From Oscillatoria nigro-viridis PCC 7112 (GTDB lineage Bacteria > Cyanobacteriota > Cyanobacteriia > Cyanobacteriales > Microcoleaceae): 64,000 nt of DNA. The DNA is taken from positions 1,874,501-1,938,500 of the forward strand of contig NC_019729.1 in NCBI RefSeq assembly GCF_000317475.1, given 5' to 3'. Below the pieces are notes generated by a model that did not search any database, was not told the DNA's origin, and saw nothing but the letters and a program-made list of their open reading frames with translations. Both the position numbers and the translations under genes were made by a program. Shown in pieces: positions 36,366 through 44,578 of this stretch (position 1 is the first letter of the stretch; each line of letters starts with the position of its first letter).

Positions 36366-36944
36366 CTACATCTCTTGACGGAACGCTCTAATAGCTTCCC
36401 CAGCATCAGTTTCGGCCATCAAAATACAGCGTTTCATCAAATCGAGATCGAGGTTATTGAGTCCGGGTAGCTGACTGCGATCGCTCTTTTCATAGCTACC
36501 GTCTTGGAGATGATATATCTTCAGTAATCCATCTTCCCAAAACCAAACCTCTGGAACACCCAAAGGTTTATAGCGCTCTAACTTACTGATTCCTCCACTG
36601 GTAAAGACAACTTCGATCGACAAATCTGGAATCGGTTTTACACTCCCGATGCAGTAGGATTCATCTGCTTGCACAGAGACAACTCCCGATCTTTCCTGCG
36701 TCATTGCCCCTGTGGGCTTGAAGAAAATTCCCTGTTCGACGAGAAAGGTAGTTACTAAGTAACCGATAACATGAGCAAAAGTTTCGTGGTCTTCTCCAGG
36801 CATCAGAATCTCGATCGTCCCATCATAGTAAAATAGTCGCACCCCAGGGGAGCCTTCAAAGCCCTTTTGGATAAATTTAAACCGTTCCCACATTCCATGA
36901 TGGACAATGCGTTGGTCTGTGGTTTTGCTTAGTAGTGGAGGCAT
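36366..36944 (-). CDS. Uma2-family (DUF820) putative endonuclease
   Basis: A 192-residue protein of the PD-(D/E)xK-like Uma2 family, which is greatly expanded in cyanobacteria. Typical blocks are GVRLFYYDGTIEILMPGEDH (about 35-54), ADESYCIGSVKPIPDLSIEV with the Asp in PDLSIEV, and YKPLGVPEVWFWEDGLLKIY. The core Pro-Asp-x-x-x-Glu/Val pattern supports a nuclease fold, but no biochemical role is established for most members. Two paralogues are in this window (51204-52004 and 60595-61188). Confidence 0.88.
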   Translation of the reverse strand: MPPLLSKTTDQRIVHHGMWERFKFIQKGFEGSPGVRLFYYDGTIEILMPGEDHETFAHVIGYLVTTFLVEQGIFFKPTGAMTQERSGVVSVQADESYCIGSVKPIPDLSIEVVFTSGGISKLERYKPLGVPEVWFWEDGLLKIYHLQDGSYEKSDRSQLPGLNNLDLDLMKRCILMAETDAGEAIRAFRQEM

Positions 36945-36991
36945 CGCGCTCAGATCCAGTCCAGAAATTATCTTGATTGTAGCTTGTATTT

Positions 36992-37390
36992 TTAACGAAT
37001 GCGAATCTCTCCCTCTTTAGCATAGATAACAGCTTGCATAGGAGTAAGAAAATCCATCCCTAGCAGACCGTCTACAAAAGTGGTCGCAGGTAACGTGTAG
37101 GCAACTATAGGAAAATTTTCTAAACGCTCGCCCAAGCAATTAAACCAAGGCACAGATACTACTGGTGCTTCGACAATACCGCCACCTGCTGATGTCCTAA
37201 TTCTGCGTAGAGGATTTTGGATATCGCAACCAAGAGCTTCTAATATATTTACCCGCAAGACGGTATAAGTTGAGCCTGTATCAACTAATAATCTGAATTG
37301 TCTGACAGTATTACTTGTGCTAGAGGCAGCAGCTTTTAAGACGAGTAAATTTCCGTAACGCGAACACCGATAAAGTCTTTGTGAAGTCAC
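36992..37390 (-). CDS. Retropepsin-like aspartic protease
   Basis: Single-domain, 132-residue aspartyl protease of the retropepsin/clan AA type. The active-site motif is FRLLVDTGSTYTVLR (about 33-47, Asp-Thr-Gly). The hydrophobic-hydrophobic-Gly motif near the C-terminus is FVDGLLGMDFL (about 106-116). The enzyme would work as a homodimer, by family knowledge. Its start overlaps the end of the upstream gene by 4 bases (37387-37390), so the two are translationally coupled. No signal peptide is seen. Confidence 0.85.
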   Translation of the reverse strand: MTSQRLYRCSRYGNLLVLKAAASSTSNTVRQFRLLVDTGSTYTVLRVNILEALGCDIQNPLRRIRTSAGGGIVEAPVVSVPWFNCLGERLENFPIVAYTLPATTFVDGLLGMDFLTPMQAVIYAKEGEIRIR

Positions 37391-37812
37391 GATATCGCCG
37401 AATAGTCATCAGGAATAGGACCAGTGTATTCTATAGAAATTGACCGGATATCTTTAAATTTTGTCAAAGCTCGGTCTATTTCTTCTCGCTCCGGTGAATG
37501 AGCTAAGACTTCACCGCGAATCACATTCCATAAATCGTCGGATTCAGTATCAGCAATTAGCACCCACTCGCGGGGATAGCGATCGCGTATTTCTGTCGCA
37601 GTCAAGATTTCCCCTGTGGGTTGGTAATCCGATCCGTTGTTATTTTGAATCAGAACTTGAGAGGGCTGGTTGGTTTCTGCTTGAGTAATTTCTTCATTTA
37701 AGATTTGCCAAAGTCGGCGTTTTTCTTCGAGTTGGAGGGAGGCGATCGCATCTAGCAGGACTTGAAAAGGAATTTGCAACTGGACGGTTTCTGGGAGCAT
37801 GGCGTGTCTCAA
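37387..37812 (-). CDS. Unknown protein coupled to the retropepsin-like protease
   Basis: A 141-residue acidic protein starting MRHAMLPETVQLQIPFQVLL (Met5 is an alternative start). The N-terminal part (IASLQLEEKRRLWQILNEEI) resembles the small helical domains seen in antitoxin-like or regulatory partners of cyanobacterial two-gene cassettes. The C-terminal part contains GEILTATEIRDRYPREWVLI, which is seen in other cyanobacterial proteins next to retropepsin-like genes. It may regulate or be the substrate of the protease; this is inference. Confidence 0.6.
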   Translation of the reverse strand: MRHAMLPETVQLQIPFQVLLDAIASLQLEEKRRLWQILNEEITQAETNQPSQVLIQNNNGSDYQPTGEILTATEIRDRYPREWVLIADTESDDLWNVIRGEVLAHSPEREEIDRALTKFKDIRSISIEYTGPIPDDYSAIS

Positions 37813-37902
37813 GGGATGTTGAGGTAATTTCTCTGATAACTCTTGAATTAGCTGATAACTTAGCTTTACCTAGATAATTCTTGAATACCCAACTCAGGCT
37901 AG

Positions 37903-38601
37903 TTACCATAATACATCACCCATTTTGTCAATATGATAAATTTCATTGGACTTCATCACTTGAGCAATTCCTTCTGTAAAGTCAGCAACTTCATCAAATT
38001 GGCATTGAATTACCATTTGAGCTTTCTGATTAACATACCCCCATTTATTACCAACTTTGACTCGCCCTAAACCCTCACAAAGTTGAGTCGCTTCATCAAA
38101 TTCCAGCTTACCTAGTAGGCGACCACTCTGATCTATATACCCCCATTTATTATCTATTTTGACTGCTGCAATACCCTCCGAAAAACTAATCGCCTTGTCA
38201 AATTGAGGGGTTATAATTACGTTATCCATCTTATCAATATAACCTATTTTTTCATCAATTTTAACTGGAATTAAGCCTTCGCCGAAGTTTCCAGACCAAT
38301 CAAATTTAGGTTGAATTAGCATTCGCCCGACATTGTTGATATATCCATACTTATTACCAACTTTAACTCTTGCAAGACCACTATAAAATTTTCCAGCACT
38401 ATCATATCTAGGCTGTATTACTATCTTTCCAAGATTGTCAATATAACCCCACTTTTCTACTATCTTCACTGCTGCTAGACTTTCCGAGAACTCATGAGCA
38501 TAATTGAATTCAGGCGAAATTACTATTTCATTGTTTTCATCTCGATATCCCCACAAATCATCTTGTTGAAATGGTGCTAGCTGAGTATTCATTGCATACA
38601 A
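37903..38601 (-). CDS. WG-repeat protein
   Basis: The 232 residues are made of six clear WG (KWG) repeats of about 35 residues plus a degenerate seventh, each of the form KWGYIDxxGKIVIxPxFDxA (for example DLWGYRDENNEIVISPEFNY and KYGYINNVGRMLIQPKFD). Such repeats form a beta-propeller-like or elongated repeat fold of unknown partner. No signal peptide is present, so it is probably cytosolic. It is on the same strand as acs, which lies upstream, with a hairpin between them. Confidence 0.88.
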   Translation of the reverse strand: MYAMNTQLAPFQQDDLWGYRDENNEIVISPEFNYAHEFSESLAAVKIVEKWGYIDNLGKIVIQPRYDSAGKFYSGLARVKVGNKYGYINNVGRMLIQPKFDWSGNFGEGLIPVKIDEKIGYIDKMDNVIITPQFDKAISFSEGIAAVKIDNKWGYIDQSGRLLGKLEFDEATQLCEGLGRVKVGNKWGYVNQKAQMVIQCQFDEVADFTEGIAQVMKSNEIYHIDKMGDVLW

Positions 38602-38704
38602 TCTCCATTGAGCTAATTAATTGATTTTACCTAATCCTAGTTATTTATTGTTTAAGTAAAAGGCGAGCGCTCTGTTGATTTAAGGAAAAAGAGCGATCTC
38701 AATC

Positions 38705-38749
38705 TAACCGCAGATAAACCAGACTACTATCCGCGTTTATCTGCGGTTA
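38705..38749 (-). terminator. Hairpin after acs
   Basis: TAACCGCAGATAAAC (38705-38719) and GTTTATCTGCGGTTA (38735-38749) form a perfect 15-bp stem, 10 bases after the stop of the minus-strand acs gene. The AACCGCAGATAAAC sequence is a dispersed cyanobacterial repeat type, so this may be a repeat that also works as a terminator. No T-run is present. Confidence 0.55.
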
Positions 38750-38759
38750 CAAAATACCC

Positions 38760-40730
38760 CTACGCACCTCCCCGCAACTTATCCAAAACCGTCCGGTCTT
38801 CCAAAGTCGAAGTATCCCCAGAAACCTCTTGTCCCGCAGCCAAAGAACGCAGCAAACGCCGCATAATCTTCCCGCTTCGAGTCTTCGGCAAAGCATCAGT
38901 AAATCGAATTTCGCCGGGACGGGCGATCGCCCCAATTTCCTTAACAACGTGCTGCTTCAACTCCTTAGCCAATTCATCGCTAGGTTGCTGCGAGTTGTCC
39001 AGCGTGACAAAGGCGACAATTTCCTCACCTTTAATCTCGTCGGGTTTACCGACAACCGCAGCTTCCGCCACGGCTGGATGCGATACCAAAGCTGACTCGA
39101 CTTCCATTGTGCCGAGTCGGTGTCCGGCCACATTAATTACATCGTCAACGCGGCCCATTACCCAGAAATAACCGTCTTTGTCCTTGTGCGCCCCGTCCCC
39201 TGCAAAGTAGACGAATTCGCCATCTTTCGGGTGCAAATATTCCCAATAAGTGCGGCGGAAGCGATCGGGATCGTTGTAAAGTGTACGCATCATTCCCGGC
39301 CAAGGATGTTTCACCACTAAATAACCGCCGCTTTCCTTAGTGACTGGTTCGCCATCTTGGTCAACAACATCGACCACAATTCCGGGGAACGGTAGGGTTG
39401 CAGAACCGGGTTTTGTAGGAATTGCACCGGGCAAAGCGGTAATCATAATTCCCCCGGTTTCTGTTTGCCACCAAGTATCGACGATCGGACAATTCGACTT
39501 GCCAATTACTCGTTGATACCACATCCAAGCTTCGGGATTGATCGGTTCGCCGACGGTTCCTAACAGTCGTAAAGATGACAAATTGCGCGCGTTGGGCAAG
39601 TGTTCGCCCATTTTCATGAATGTTCTGATGGCGGTGGGTGCAGTATAGAAAACGGTGACGCCGTATTTTTCAATTACATCCCAAAAACAGCCAGGATTTG
39701 AAGGGCGAGGAGCACCTTCATACATTAAAGTTGTCGCACCGTTGGACAGCGGCCCGTAGACAATATAACTGTGTCCAGTAATCCAGCCGACATCAGCAGT
39801 ACACCAGTAAACATCGGTATCTTGGAGGTCGAATATCCATTTGGTTGTCATGTGGGTATAAAGGTTATAACCACCGGTTGTATGGACGACACCTTTCGGT
39901 TTGCCGGTACTGCCACTGGTGTAGAGTACGAACAGCATATCTTCGCTGTCCATCGGTTCGGCGGGACAATTTGCCGATGCACCTTTTTGCAAATCGTGCC
40001 ACCAATGATCGCGCCCTGGTTCCATGTCAATTTTCTGTTTGGTGCGCTGAACTACGAGAACGTTGGTAACGCTGGGTGTGGCATTATTTGCTAATGCTTT
40101 GTCTACTTGTGTTTTGAGGCCGACGGCGGTATCTTTGCGGAAGCCACCGTCAGCGGTGATGACGAGTTTTGCTTGGCCGTCGTTAAGCCGATCGCGCAAA
40201 GCTTCTGCACTAAAACCGCCAAAAACAACGCTGTGTACTGCACCGATTCTGGCGCAGGCTAGCATGGCGATCGCAGCTTCGGGAATCATGGGCATATAAA
40301 TGCCGACGCGATCGCCCTTTTGGACTCCCAATTGTTTGATGACGTTCGCCATTTGGCAGACTTCGCGGTGGAGTTGCGCGTAGGTGAGGGTGCGGGAGTC
40401 TCCGGGTTCGCCTTCCCAAATCAGGGCGGCTTTATTTTTGCGCCAAGTGGTTAAGTGGCGATCGAGACAATTGTAGGAAATGTTAATTTTACCGTTGACA
40501 AACCATTTAGCAAAAGGCGGCTGCCAGTCGAGCACGGTATCCCAGTTTTGGAACCAGTGCAATTCTTCGGCGGCAAGTTCTGCCCAGAATGCTTGGGGGT
40601 CAGCTTTGGCTTTGTCGTAGAGGGCTTGGTATTCTTCTAGGCTTTTGATGTGAGCTTTTTGGGAGAATTCAGCGGGCGGCTGAAATAGCCGTTTTTCATG
40701 CAGAATTGATTCGATGGTATCTTGTGACAT
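38760..40730 (-). CDS. acs: Acetate-CoA ligase (acetyl-CoA synthetase)
   Basis: Adenylate-forming enzyme that makes acetyl-CoA from acetate, ATP and CoA. The 656-residue length is normal. Motifs in order: [20 protein letters not shown] (P-loop, about 270), TWWQTETGG (adenine-binding), [20 protein letters not shown] (hinge and A8 region) and, near the C-terminus, [17 protein letters not shown], whose lysine is the usual acetylation site. Start MSDQ-like ([16 protein letters not shown]) agrees with the family. It is monocistronic, with a hairpin after its stop. Confidence 0.97.
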   Translation of the reverse strand: MSQDTIESILHEKRLFQPPAEFSQKAHIKSLEEYQALYDKAKADPQAFWAELAAEELHWFQNWDTVLDWQPPFAKWFVNGKINISYNCLDRHLTTWRKNKAALIWEGEPGDSRTLTYAQLHREVCQMANVIKQLGVQKGDRVGIYMPMIPEAAIAMLACARIGAVHSVVFGGFSAEALRDRLNDGQAKLVITADGGFRKDTAVGLKTQVDKALANNATPSVTNVLVVQRTKQKIDMEPGRDHWWHDLQKGASANCPAEPMDSEDMLFVLYTSGSTGKPKGVVHTTGGYNLYTHMTTKWIFDLQDTDVYWCTADVGWITGHSYIVYGPLSNGATTLMYEGAPRPSNPGCFWDVIEKYGVTVFYTAPTAIRTFMKMGEHLPNARNLSSLRLLGTVGEPINPEAWMWYQRVIGKSNCPIVDTWWQTETGGIMITALPGAIPTKPGSATLPFPGIVVDVVDQDGEPVTKESGGYLVVKHPWPGMMRTLYNDPDRFRRTYWEYLHPKDGEFVYFAGDGAHKDKDGYFWVMGRVDDVINVAGHRLGTMEVESALVSHPAVAEAAVVGKPDEIKGEEIVAFVTLDNSQQPSDELAKELKQHVVKEIGAIARPGEIRFTDALPKTRSGKIMRRLLRSLAAGQEVSGDTSTLEDRTVLDKLRGGA

Positions 40731-40851
40731 TGCTTTTAACTTTCACTTCGGTTCGTCTTTTTAACTATTGTTTGCATAAGTTGGGGCAAAAGTATGTTTA
40801 TTTTCCTTAAGACTTTGGGGAAATTTGTAAATGTTGGGACTGTATTAGAAA

Positions 40852-41214
40852 TTATAGCACTGGTAAATTGTAAATTATATCTTGGTACTCATTATCAAAT
40901 GATGCTTCATAAATCAGAAGCAGTAGTTCAATATTTTGACCGATACTCAGCTTGGAATTCAGGATAAAGATTCCTGGGACATGACCATTTTGCTCTAAAT
41001 GCTCTGTTAAATGAACTGGCATAGAGCGGCGGTTGTTGGTAACAAGAATGAAATTGTGGATTTCACACCAAATAAGAATTTCTGGATCGAGAGTGCCTTT
41101 AGAAGGTGCTGTTAGTTCTCCCACTGCTAGAACAACCAGATCGGGATTGCGCCTGCGAATTTGGTTAACATACGCAGGATCGACATTTTCATCAAAGAGA
41201 TACTGGATTGGCAT
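40852..41214 (-). CDS. DUF5615 PIN-like toxin-type protein
   Basis: A 120-residue Mut7-C/PIN-like protein of the DUF5615 family, with LFDENVDPAYVNQIRRRNPD at the N-terminus (conserved DENV/L), DPEILIWCEIHNFILVTNNR in the middle (Asp and Asn of the putative metal site) and HVPGIFILN. In cyanobacteria these genes follow DUF433 genes, as here, where the start overlaps the end of the DUF433 gene by 23 bases. The pair is usually interpreted as a toxin-antitoxin system by genomic context; activity is not shown. Confidence 0.88.
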   Translation of the reverse strand: MPIQYLFDENVDPAYVNQIRRRNPDLVVLAVGELTAPSKGTLDPEILIWCEIHNFILVTNNRRSMPVHLTEHLEQNGHVPGIFILNSKLSIGQNIELLLLIYEASFDNEYQDIIYNLPVL

Positions 41215-41707
41215 CAGCTTTGCTCCTTGCCTCTCTTTCTGCTTTAAATTTGTGAAGTTTTTCTGTCACTGGAGGAGGATTGCGACGTTGTTCTTCTCGC
41301 ATTTCTTCGCCCCATTCCAGCCATTCGGTTATGTATTTACCGACTGCTTCTTTGTTGTGCAGGTAATACAAAATAGTCGCATAAACTTGTTCCAGGGTGA
41401 GCGATGTATAAACGTTAGCAATTTCTTCGGGAGTTCGAGCGCGAAACAGGTATTCATAGAGAATGGTTTCGATGCCAATGCGGGAACCTTTGAGCCGAAT
41501 ATCGTCAGGTCTGAGGAAGTTGAAGTAGTCTTCTAGTTGCGTGGTTTGGTGGTTGGCTTCATGAGATTGCTTCTCTTGATTAATTTCTGTTACTTCGGGA
41601 ACCAGCACAATTACTTCGGCTCGGCTGTTGCGATATAACTTGAGCGGTTCACCAACGCACAATTGTCCTCGATCGTCGATCGTTGCCATCACTTTAATTG
41701 CTTTCAT
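41192..41707 (-). CDS. DUF433-domain protein, putative antitoxin
   Basis: A 171-residue protein with an N-terminal strand-rich part (MKAIKVMATIDDRGQLCVGE, AEVIVLVPE) of the kind found in AbrB-like or antitoxin prefixes. A DUF433 helix-turn-helix domain follows (DDIRLKGSRIGIETILYEYL, ARTPEEIANVYTSLTLEQVY). It ends in a charged tail (KLHKFKAEREARSKAD). DUF433 domains probably bind DNA and regulate their own operon. It is the first gene of the pair with DUF5615. The N-terminal extension makes it about twice the usual length of a stand-alone DUF433 protein. Confidence 0.85.
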   Translation of the reverse strand: MKAIKVMATIDDRGQLCVGEPLKLYRNSRAEVIVLVPEVTEINQEKQSHEANHQTTQLEDYFNFLRPDDIRLKGSRIGIETILYEYLFRARTPEEIANVYTSLTLEQVYATILYYLHNKEAVGKYITEWLEWGEEMREEQRRNPPPVTEKLHKFKAEREARSKADANPVSL

Positions 41708-41824
41708 ACAATCTACCCGATTTACAGGAGCGATATCTGGTATGATTATATCATAACAAATCCGATGGTAATGCTTTTATAATTGATTTGATAACTGACA
41801 TTAACAGCCGATCGCACAAAAGCC

Positions 41825-42505
41825 ATGACGCAAAATTTAGAAGCAAGCCAACTCTCTCTAAACGACGTTCGCCGCCTTCTCAAACTGGAAAGACAAACAG
41901 GAGGAGGTTTTACTGATTTTTTCTCTCTGGAACCTCTGACGGATTTTGAACAACAGCAACTGTTGGAAATCAGCAATGACTTTTGGCGGTATCTAGAAGC
42001 AGGTAAAGTTTCTGAAGAATTGGTTAAGTTTTTAGCACTTTCACCGTTAATGAGATTAACGGGATTTTTTCAAGTTCCTGTGGTGCTGACAATGGAAGAT
42101 AGCATCCCGATCGAGGTTGAGGATGGGGATACTTTAATTAAAGGGCGCTTGGATGTTTTAGCCGTAAATCAGCCGGAGGCAGAGCTCGCGGCTGCACAGT
42201 TTTGGATTTTGGTAGTCGAGGCGAAAAATAGTGCGTTAGCGAAGCCCTCGAAGAGGATCGCACCTTTGACTGGTTTGCCGCAACTCCTGACTTATACTTA
42301 TAAAAGTTTGCAGCAGCAATCGTCTGTTTGGGGATTGACGACGAATGGCGAAAGTTATCGGTTTGTGCGGGTGACGCGGGGAAATCCTTGTACTTATCAG
42401 ATTTTACCGGAATTGAATTTGATTGACCGAGAGCGATCGCTCTTGTTGGCGCAAGTGTTGAAAGCGATTTGCAAGTTGCAGAATGTGCAGTTGCAGTTGG
42501 CTTAA
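41825..42505 (+). CDS. HsdR N-terminal-like restriction endonuclease fold protein
   Basis: A 226-residue protein resembling the N-terminal nuclease domain of type I restriction subunits. The PD-(D/E)xK elements are visible: Asp110 in KGRLDVLAV and Glu132-x-Lys134 in ILVVEAKNS, followed by LPQLLTYTYKSLQQQSSVWG. No helicase domain or hsdM/hsdS partner is nearby, so it is a solo protein as in many cyanobacteria. Residues 137-146 (ALAKPSKRIA) are encoded by a dispersed repeat-like sequence (42233-42262) placed right after the catalytic lysine, which looks like an in-frame repeat insertion. Confidence 0.8.
   Translation: MTQNLEASQLSLNDVRRLLKLERQTGGGFTDFFSLEPLTDFEQQQLLEISNDFWRYLEAGKVSEELVKFLALSPLMRLTGFFQVPVVLTMEDSIPIEVEDGDTLIKGRLDVLAVNQPEAELAAAQFWILVVEAKNSALAKPSKRIAPLTGLPQLLTYTYKSLQQQSSVWGLTTNGESYRFVRVTRGNPCTYQILPELNLIDRERSLLLAQVLKAICKLQNVQLQLA
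42233..42262. repeat. Repeat-like palindromic insertion inside the HsdR-like gene
   Basis: GCGTTAGCGAAGCCCTCGAA followed by GAGGATCGCA resembles the GCGAAGC..GATCGC small palindromic repeats that are scattered through Oscillatoriales genomes. It is 30 bases, thus in frame. Assignment rests on pattern recognition only; no second copy of exactly this form was found in the window. Confidence 0.45.
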
Positions 42506-42743
42506 TCTCTCAGGTTAAAATCTGTGCTTAACCTACTGCCTAGACAGATATTCTGTAGGGGAGAAACCCCTTGAGTCCCTAATCGCCCTCTATCGCTGGT
42601 TCTAAATGTTGTTAACTGCTGTTGGGAAACTGCTGCTCAAATTAGAAATCAAGATTTGTTAAAAATTTACAAAGCCGAGTGACAAAATACAAGTCGTTCT
42701 CTAGAATTAGAAACGGAGAGACCCTGAAACTGAACCTAAGAAA

Positions 42744-43790
42744 GTGTCTGAACTTAGACAAAATCTAATTACCAGAGATTGGGTAATCATCGCCACCGAA
42801 CGGGCGAAAAGACCGGATCAATTCGCCAACCCAAAAAAGTGCGAAACATTAGTGCCTCCGCACCGTGCCGATTGCCCGTTTTGCGTGGGAAATGAGGAAG
42901 ACGCAACCTTAGAAACTTGCCGTTTGGGCGATTCCCTACGGGATAGCTTCGCTTCACGCACTGCCTGGAAAGTCAGGGCAATTCCCAACAAATATCCCGC
43001 CCTTTCCCCGACAGCAGAATGGATGAGGATATCATCGGGAATTCACCGCAGGATGGCGGGAATCGGCGTGCACGAAGTAATTGTAGAACATCCGCGACAC
43101 GATTTGACGACAGCTTTGTTGAGCATTGAAGAAGTTGCCAACATACTTTTAGTATACCGCCAGCGCTATGTAGAAATTAGAAAAAATCCCCACATTGAAA
43201 CAATTATTATCTTCAAAAATCATGGGGAAAGTGCCGGAACTTCTCTCGAACACCCCCACTCGCAGATAGCAGCGACGCCCGTTGTACCCAGCCAATTTCG
43301 CAGCCGCATCGACGAAGCTATTAGATATTTTGACGACACGGGAGAATGTCTGTTTTGCCGGACTGTGGAAGATGAATTAGCGGCGAGAGAAAGAGTGATT
43401 TGTGAGAGTAAAGATTTTGTGGCTTTTATCCCTTACGCTGCACTTTCACCGTTTCACACTTGGATTTTTCCGCGCCGACATTCCTCTTCATTTGATGACC
43501 TTACTGATGGGGAAATTACGGATCTTGCTGATACTTTGAAAACTGTACTGGCTAAGCTTTATTACGGATTGAACAATCCCGATTACAACTATACTATTCG
43601 ATCGATGCCGATCGCCGAAGGGGGAACAAAATACTTTCACTGGTATATCGCAATTATTCCCAGAGTCACCAAGCAAGCTGGATTTGAGTTGGGCAGCGGG
43701 ATGTTTATCAATACTGCTTTGCCAGAAGAAAGTGCGGCGTTTTTGCGATCGATCGAAATTCCTCGGGACAGTAATTTCTCCCCCATCTAA
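42744..43790 (+). CDS. galT: Galactose-1-phosphate uridylyltransferase
   Basis: Leloir-pathway enzyme exchanging UMP between UDP-glucose and galactose-1-phosphate. The GTG start (SELRQNLITRDWVIIATERA) fits the family. The zinc-site CPFC is at 44-47, and the catalytic His-Pro-His is at 170-172 in EHPHSQIAATP. The C-terminal half has the second HIT-like lobe (HWYIAIIPR). Residues 62-72 (GDSLRDSFASR) are encoded by a 33-bp dispersed palindromic repeat in frame. No other galactose genes are adjacent. Product length, 348 residues, is otherwise normal. Confidence 0.93.
   Translation: MSELRQNLITRDWVIIATERAKRPDQFANPKKCETLVPPHRADCPFCVGNEEDATLETCRLGDSLRDSFASRTAWKVRAIPNKYPALSPTAEWMRISSGIHRRMAGIGVHEVIVEHPRHDLTTALLSIEEVANILLVYRQRYVEIRKNPHIETIIIFKNHGESAGTSLEHPHSQIAATPVVPSQFRSRIDEAIRYFDDTGECLFCRTVEDELAARERVICESKDFVAFIPYAALSPFHTWIFPRRHSSSFDDLTDGEITDLADTLKTVLAKLYYGLNNPDYNYTIRSMPIAEGGTKYFHWYIAIIPRVTKQAGFELGSGMFINTALPEESAAFLRSIEIPRDSNFSPI
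42928..42960. repeat. Dispersed palindromic repeat inserted in frame in galT
   Basis: GGCGATTCCCTACGGGATAG followed by CTTCGCTTCACGCA. The same sequence in longer form is intergenic at 34162-34219 (reverse orientation) and 63907-63966. TCCCTACGGGA is a hairpin. The 33-base length keeps the galT frame and adds 11 residues. Confidence 0.75.
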
Positions 43791-44137
43791 AGTATCCTAC
43801 ATCACAATAAGCTGTCGCGCATTTAAATTGTATATTGAGGGCGGGCGGGACGCCCACCCCACAAGACTTTGATTTTTTTAGACACACAATTTAAATGCCG
43901 CCACAGCTTAGGTCAAATTTACTTCAATTGGGGTGGAAATGCACGCAGCTACTCTGAGTTGCGAGTCTGTGTTGGGGAAGGAAACTGATATTATTTGAGA
44001 TTTGAGGTTAAAGAATTGGGAATAAAGGATAATCTAAGGATTTAGATCACCGGTCTAAAGTTGGATTCTTTTTTTAAACTGGTATAACTTACGCTCTAAA
44101 GTTATGAACGTATAAATACTTAGGGATGTTACCAAAC
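43791..44137. other. Intergenic region with a dispersed GC hairpin
   Basis: No gene. GGGCGGGACGCCCACCCCAC (about 43841-43860), followed by AAGA and later a T-run (TTTGATTTTTTTA), can fold as a hairpin and may terminate galT transcription. GCCCACCCCACAAGA is also present at about 26457-26471, so it belongs to a dispersed repeat family. The remainder shows nothing I can name. Confidence 0.45.
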
Positions 44138-44422
44138 TCACAATAAACTTTCGACATACTGCCAGCCGTCGTCGCCAAAAGTAGCTCTCAACATATCTCT
44201 AATTTTGGCATCGAGCGATAATATCCCCTCGCCCAATTCACCATTCTCGCCGGTTTCGCAACTGTCATCAGACATATGTTCTTGGATGTGAGCCAGAGTA
44301 TCGGCGAAATTAGCCAAAAAATAATGTTCGTGCACCCACGCTGTCGGATCTGGTATTGCTGCACTCCCAAAAGCTCGATCGACTAAATCTTTTTTGGCAA
44401 CATCGTCAGTCTGATTTTTCAT
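44138..44422 (-). CDS. Small acidic protein of unknown function, 94 residues
   Basis: Starts MKNQTDDVAKKDLVDRAFGS. The composition is acidic and helical, with WVHEHYFLANFADTLAHIQE and IRDMLRATFGDDGWQYVESL as the most structured stretches. No family is recognised and no membrane segment is seen. It stands alone on the minus strand, upstream (in transcription sense) of nothing obvious. Confidence 0.55.
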   Translation of the reverse strand: MKNQTDDVAKKDLVDRAFGSAAIPDPTAWVHEHYFLANFADTLAHIQEHMSDDSCETGENGELGEGILSLDAKIRDMLRATFGDDGWQYVESLL

Positions 44423-44578
44423 GTTGAGTTCGATTTAGGTAGATTTTGTAACTTATCCCATTTTAACCTTAATTTTCAACAGAATAGCAATCCCGATCGA
44501 CCACAGCAGTGACAAATTTGTGTATTGTGTGCGATCGCGATCCTAATTTTTGTGTCTATCGCGTGTTATCATATTACC

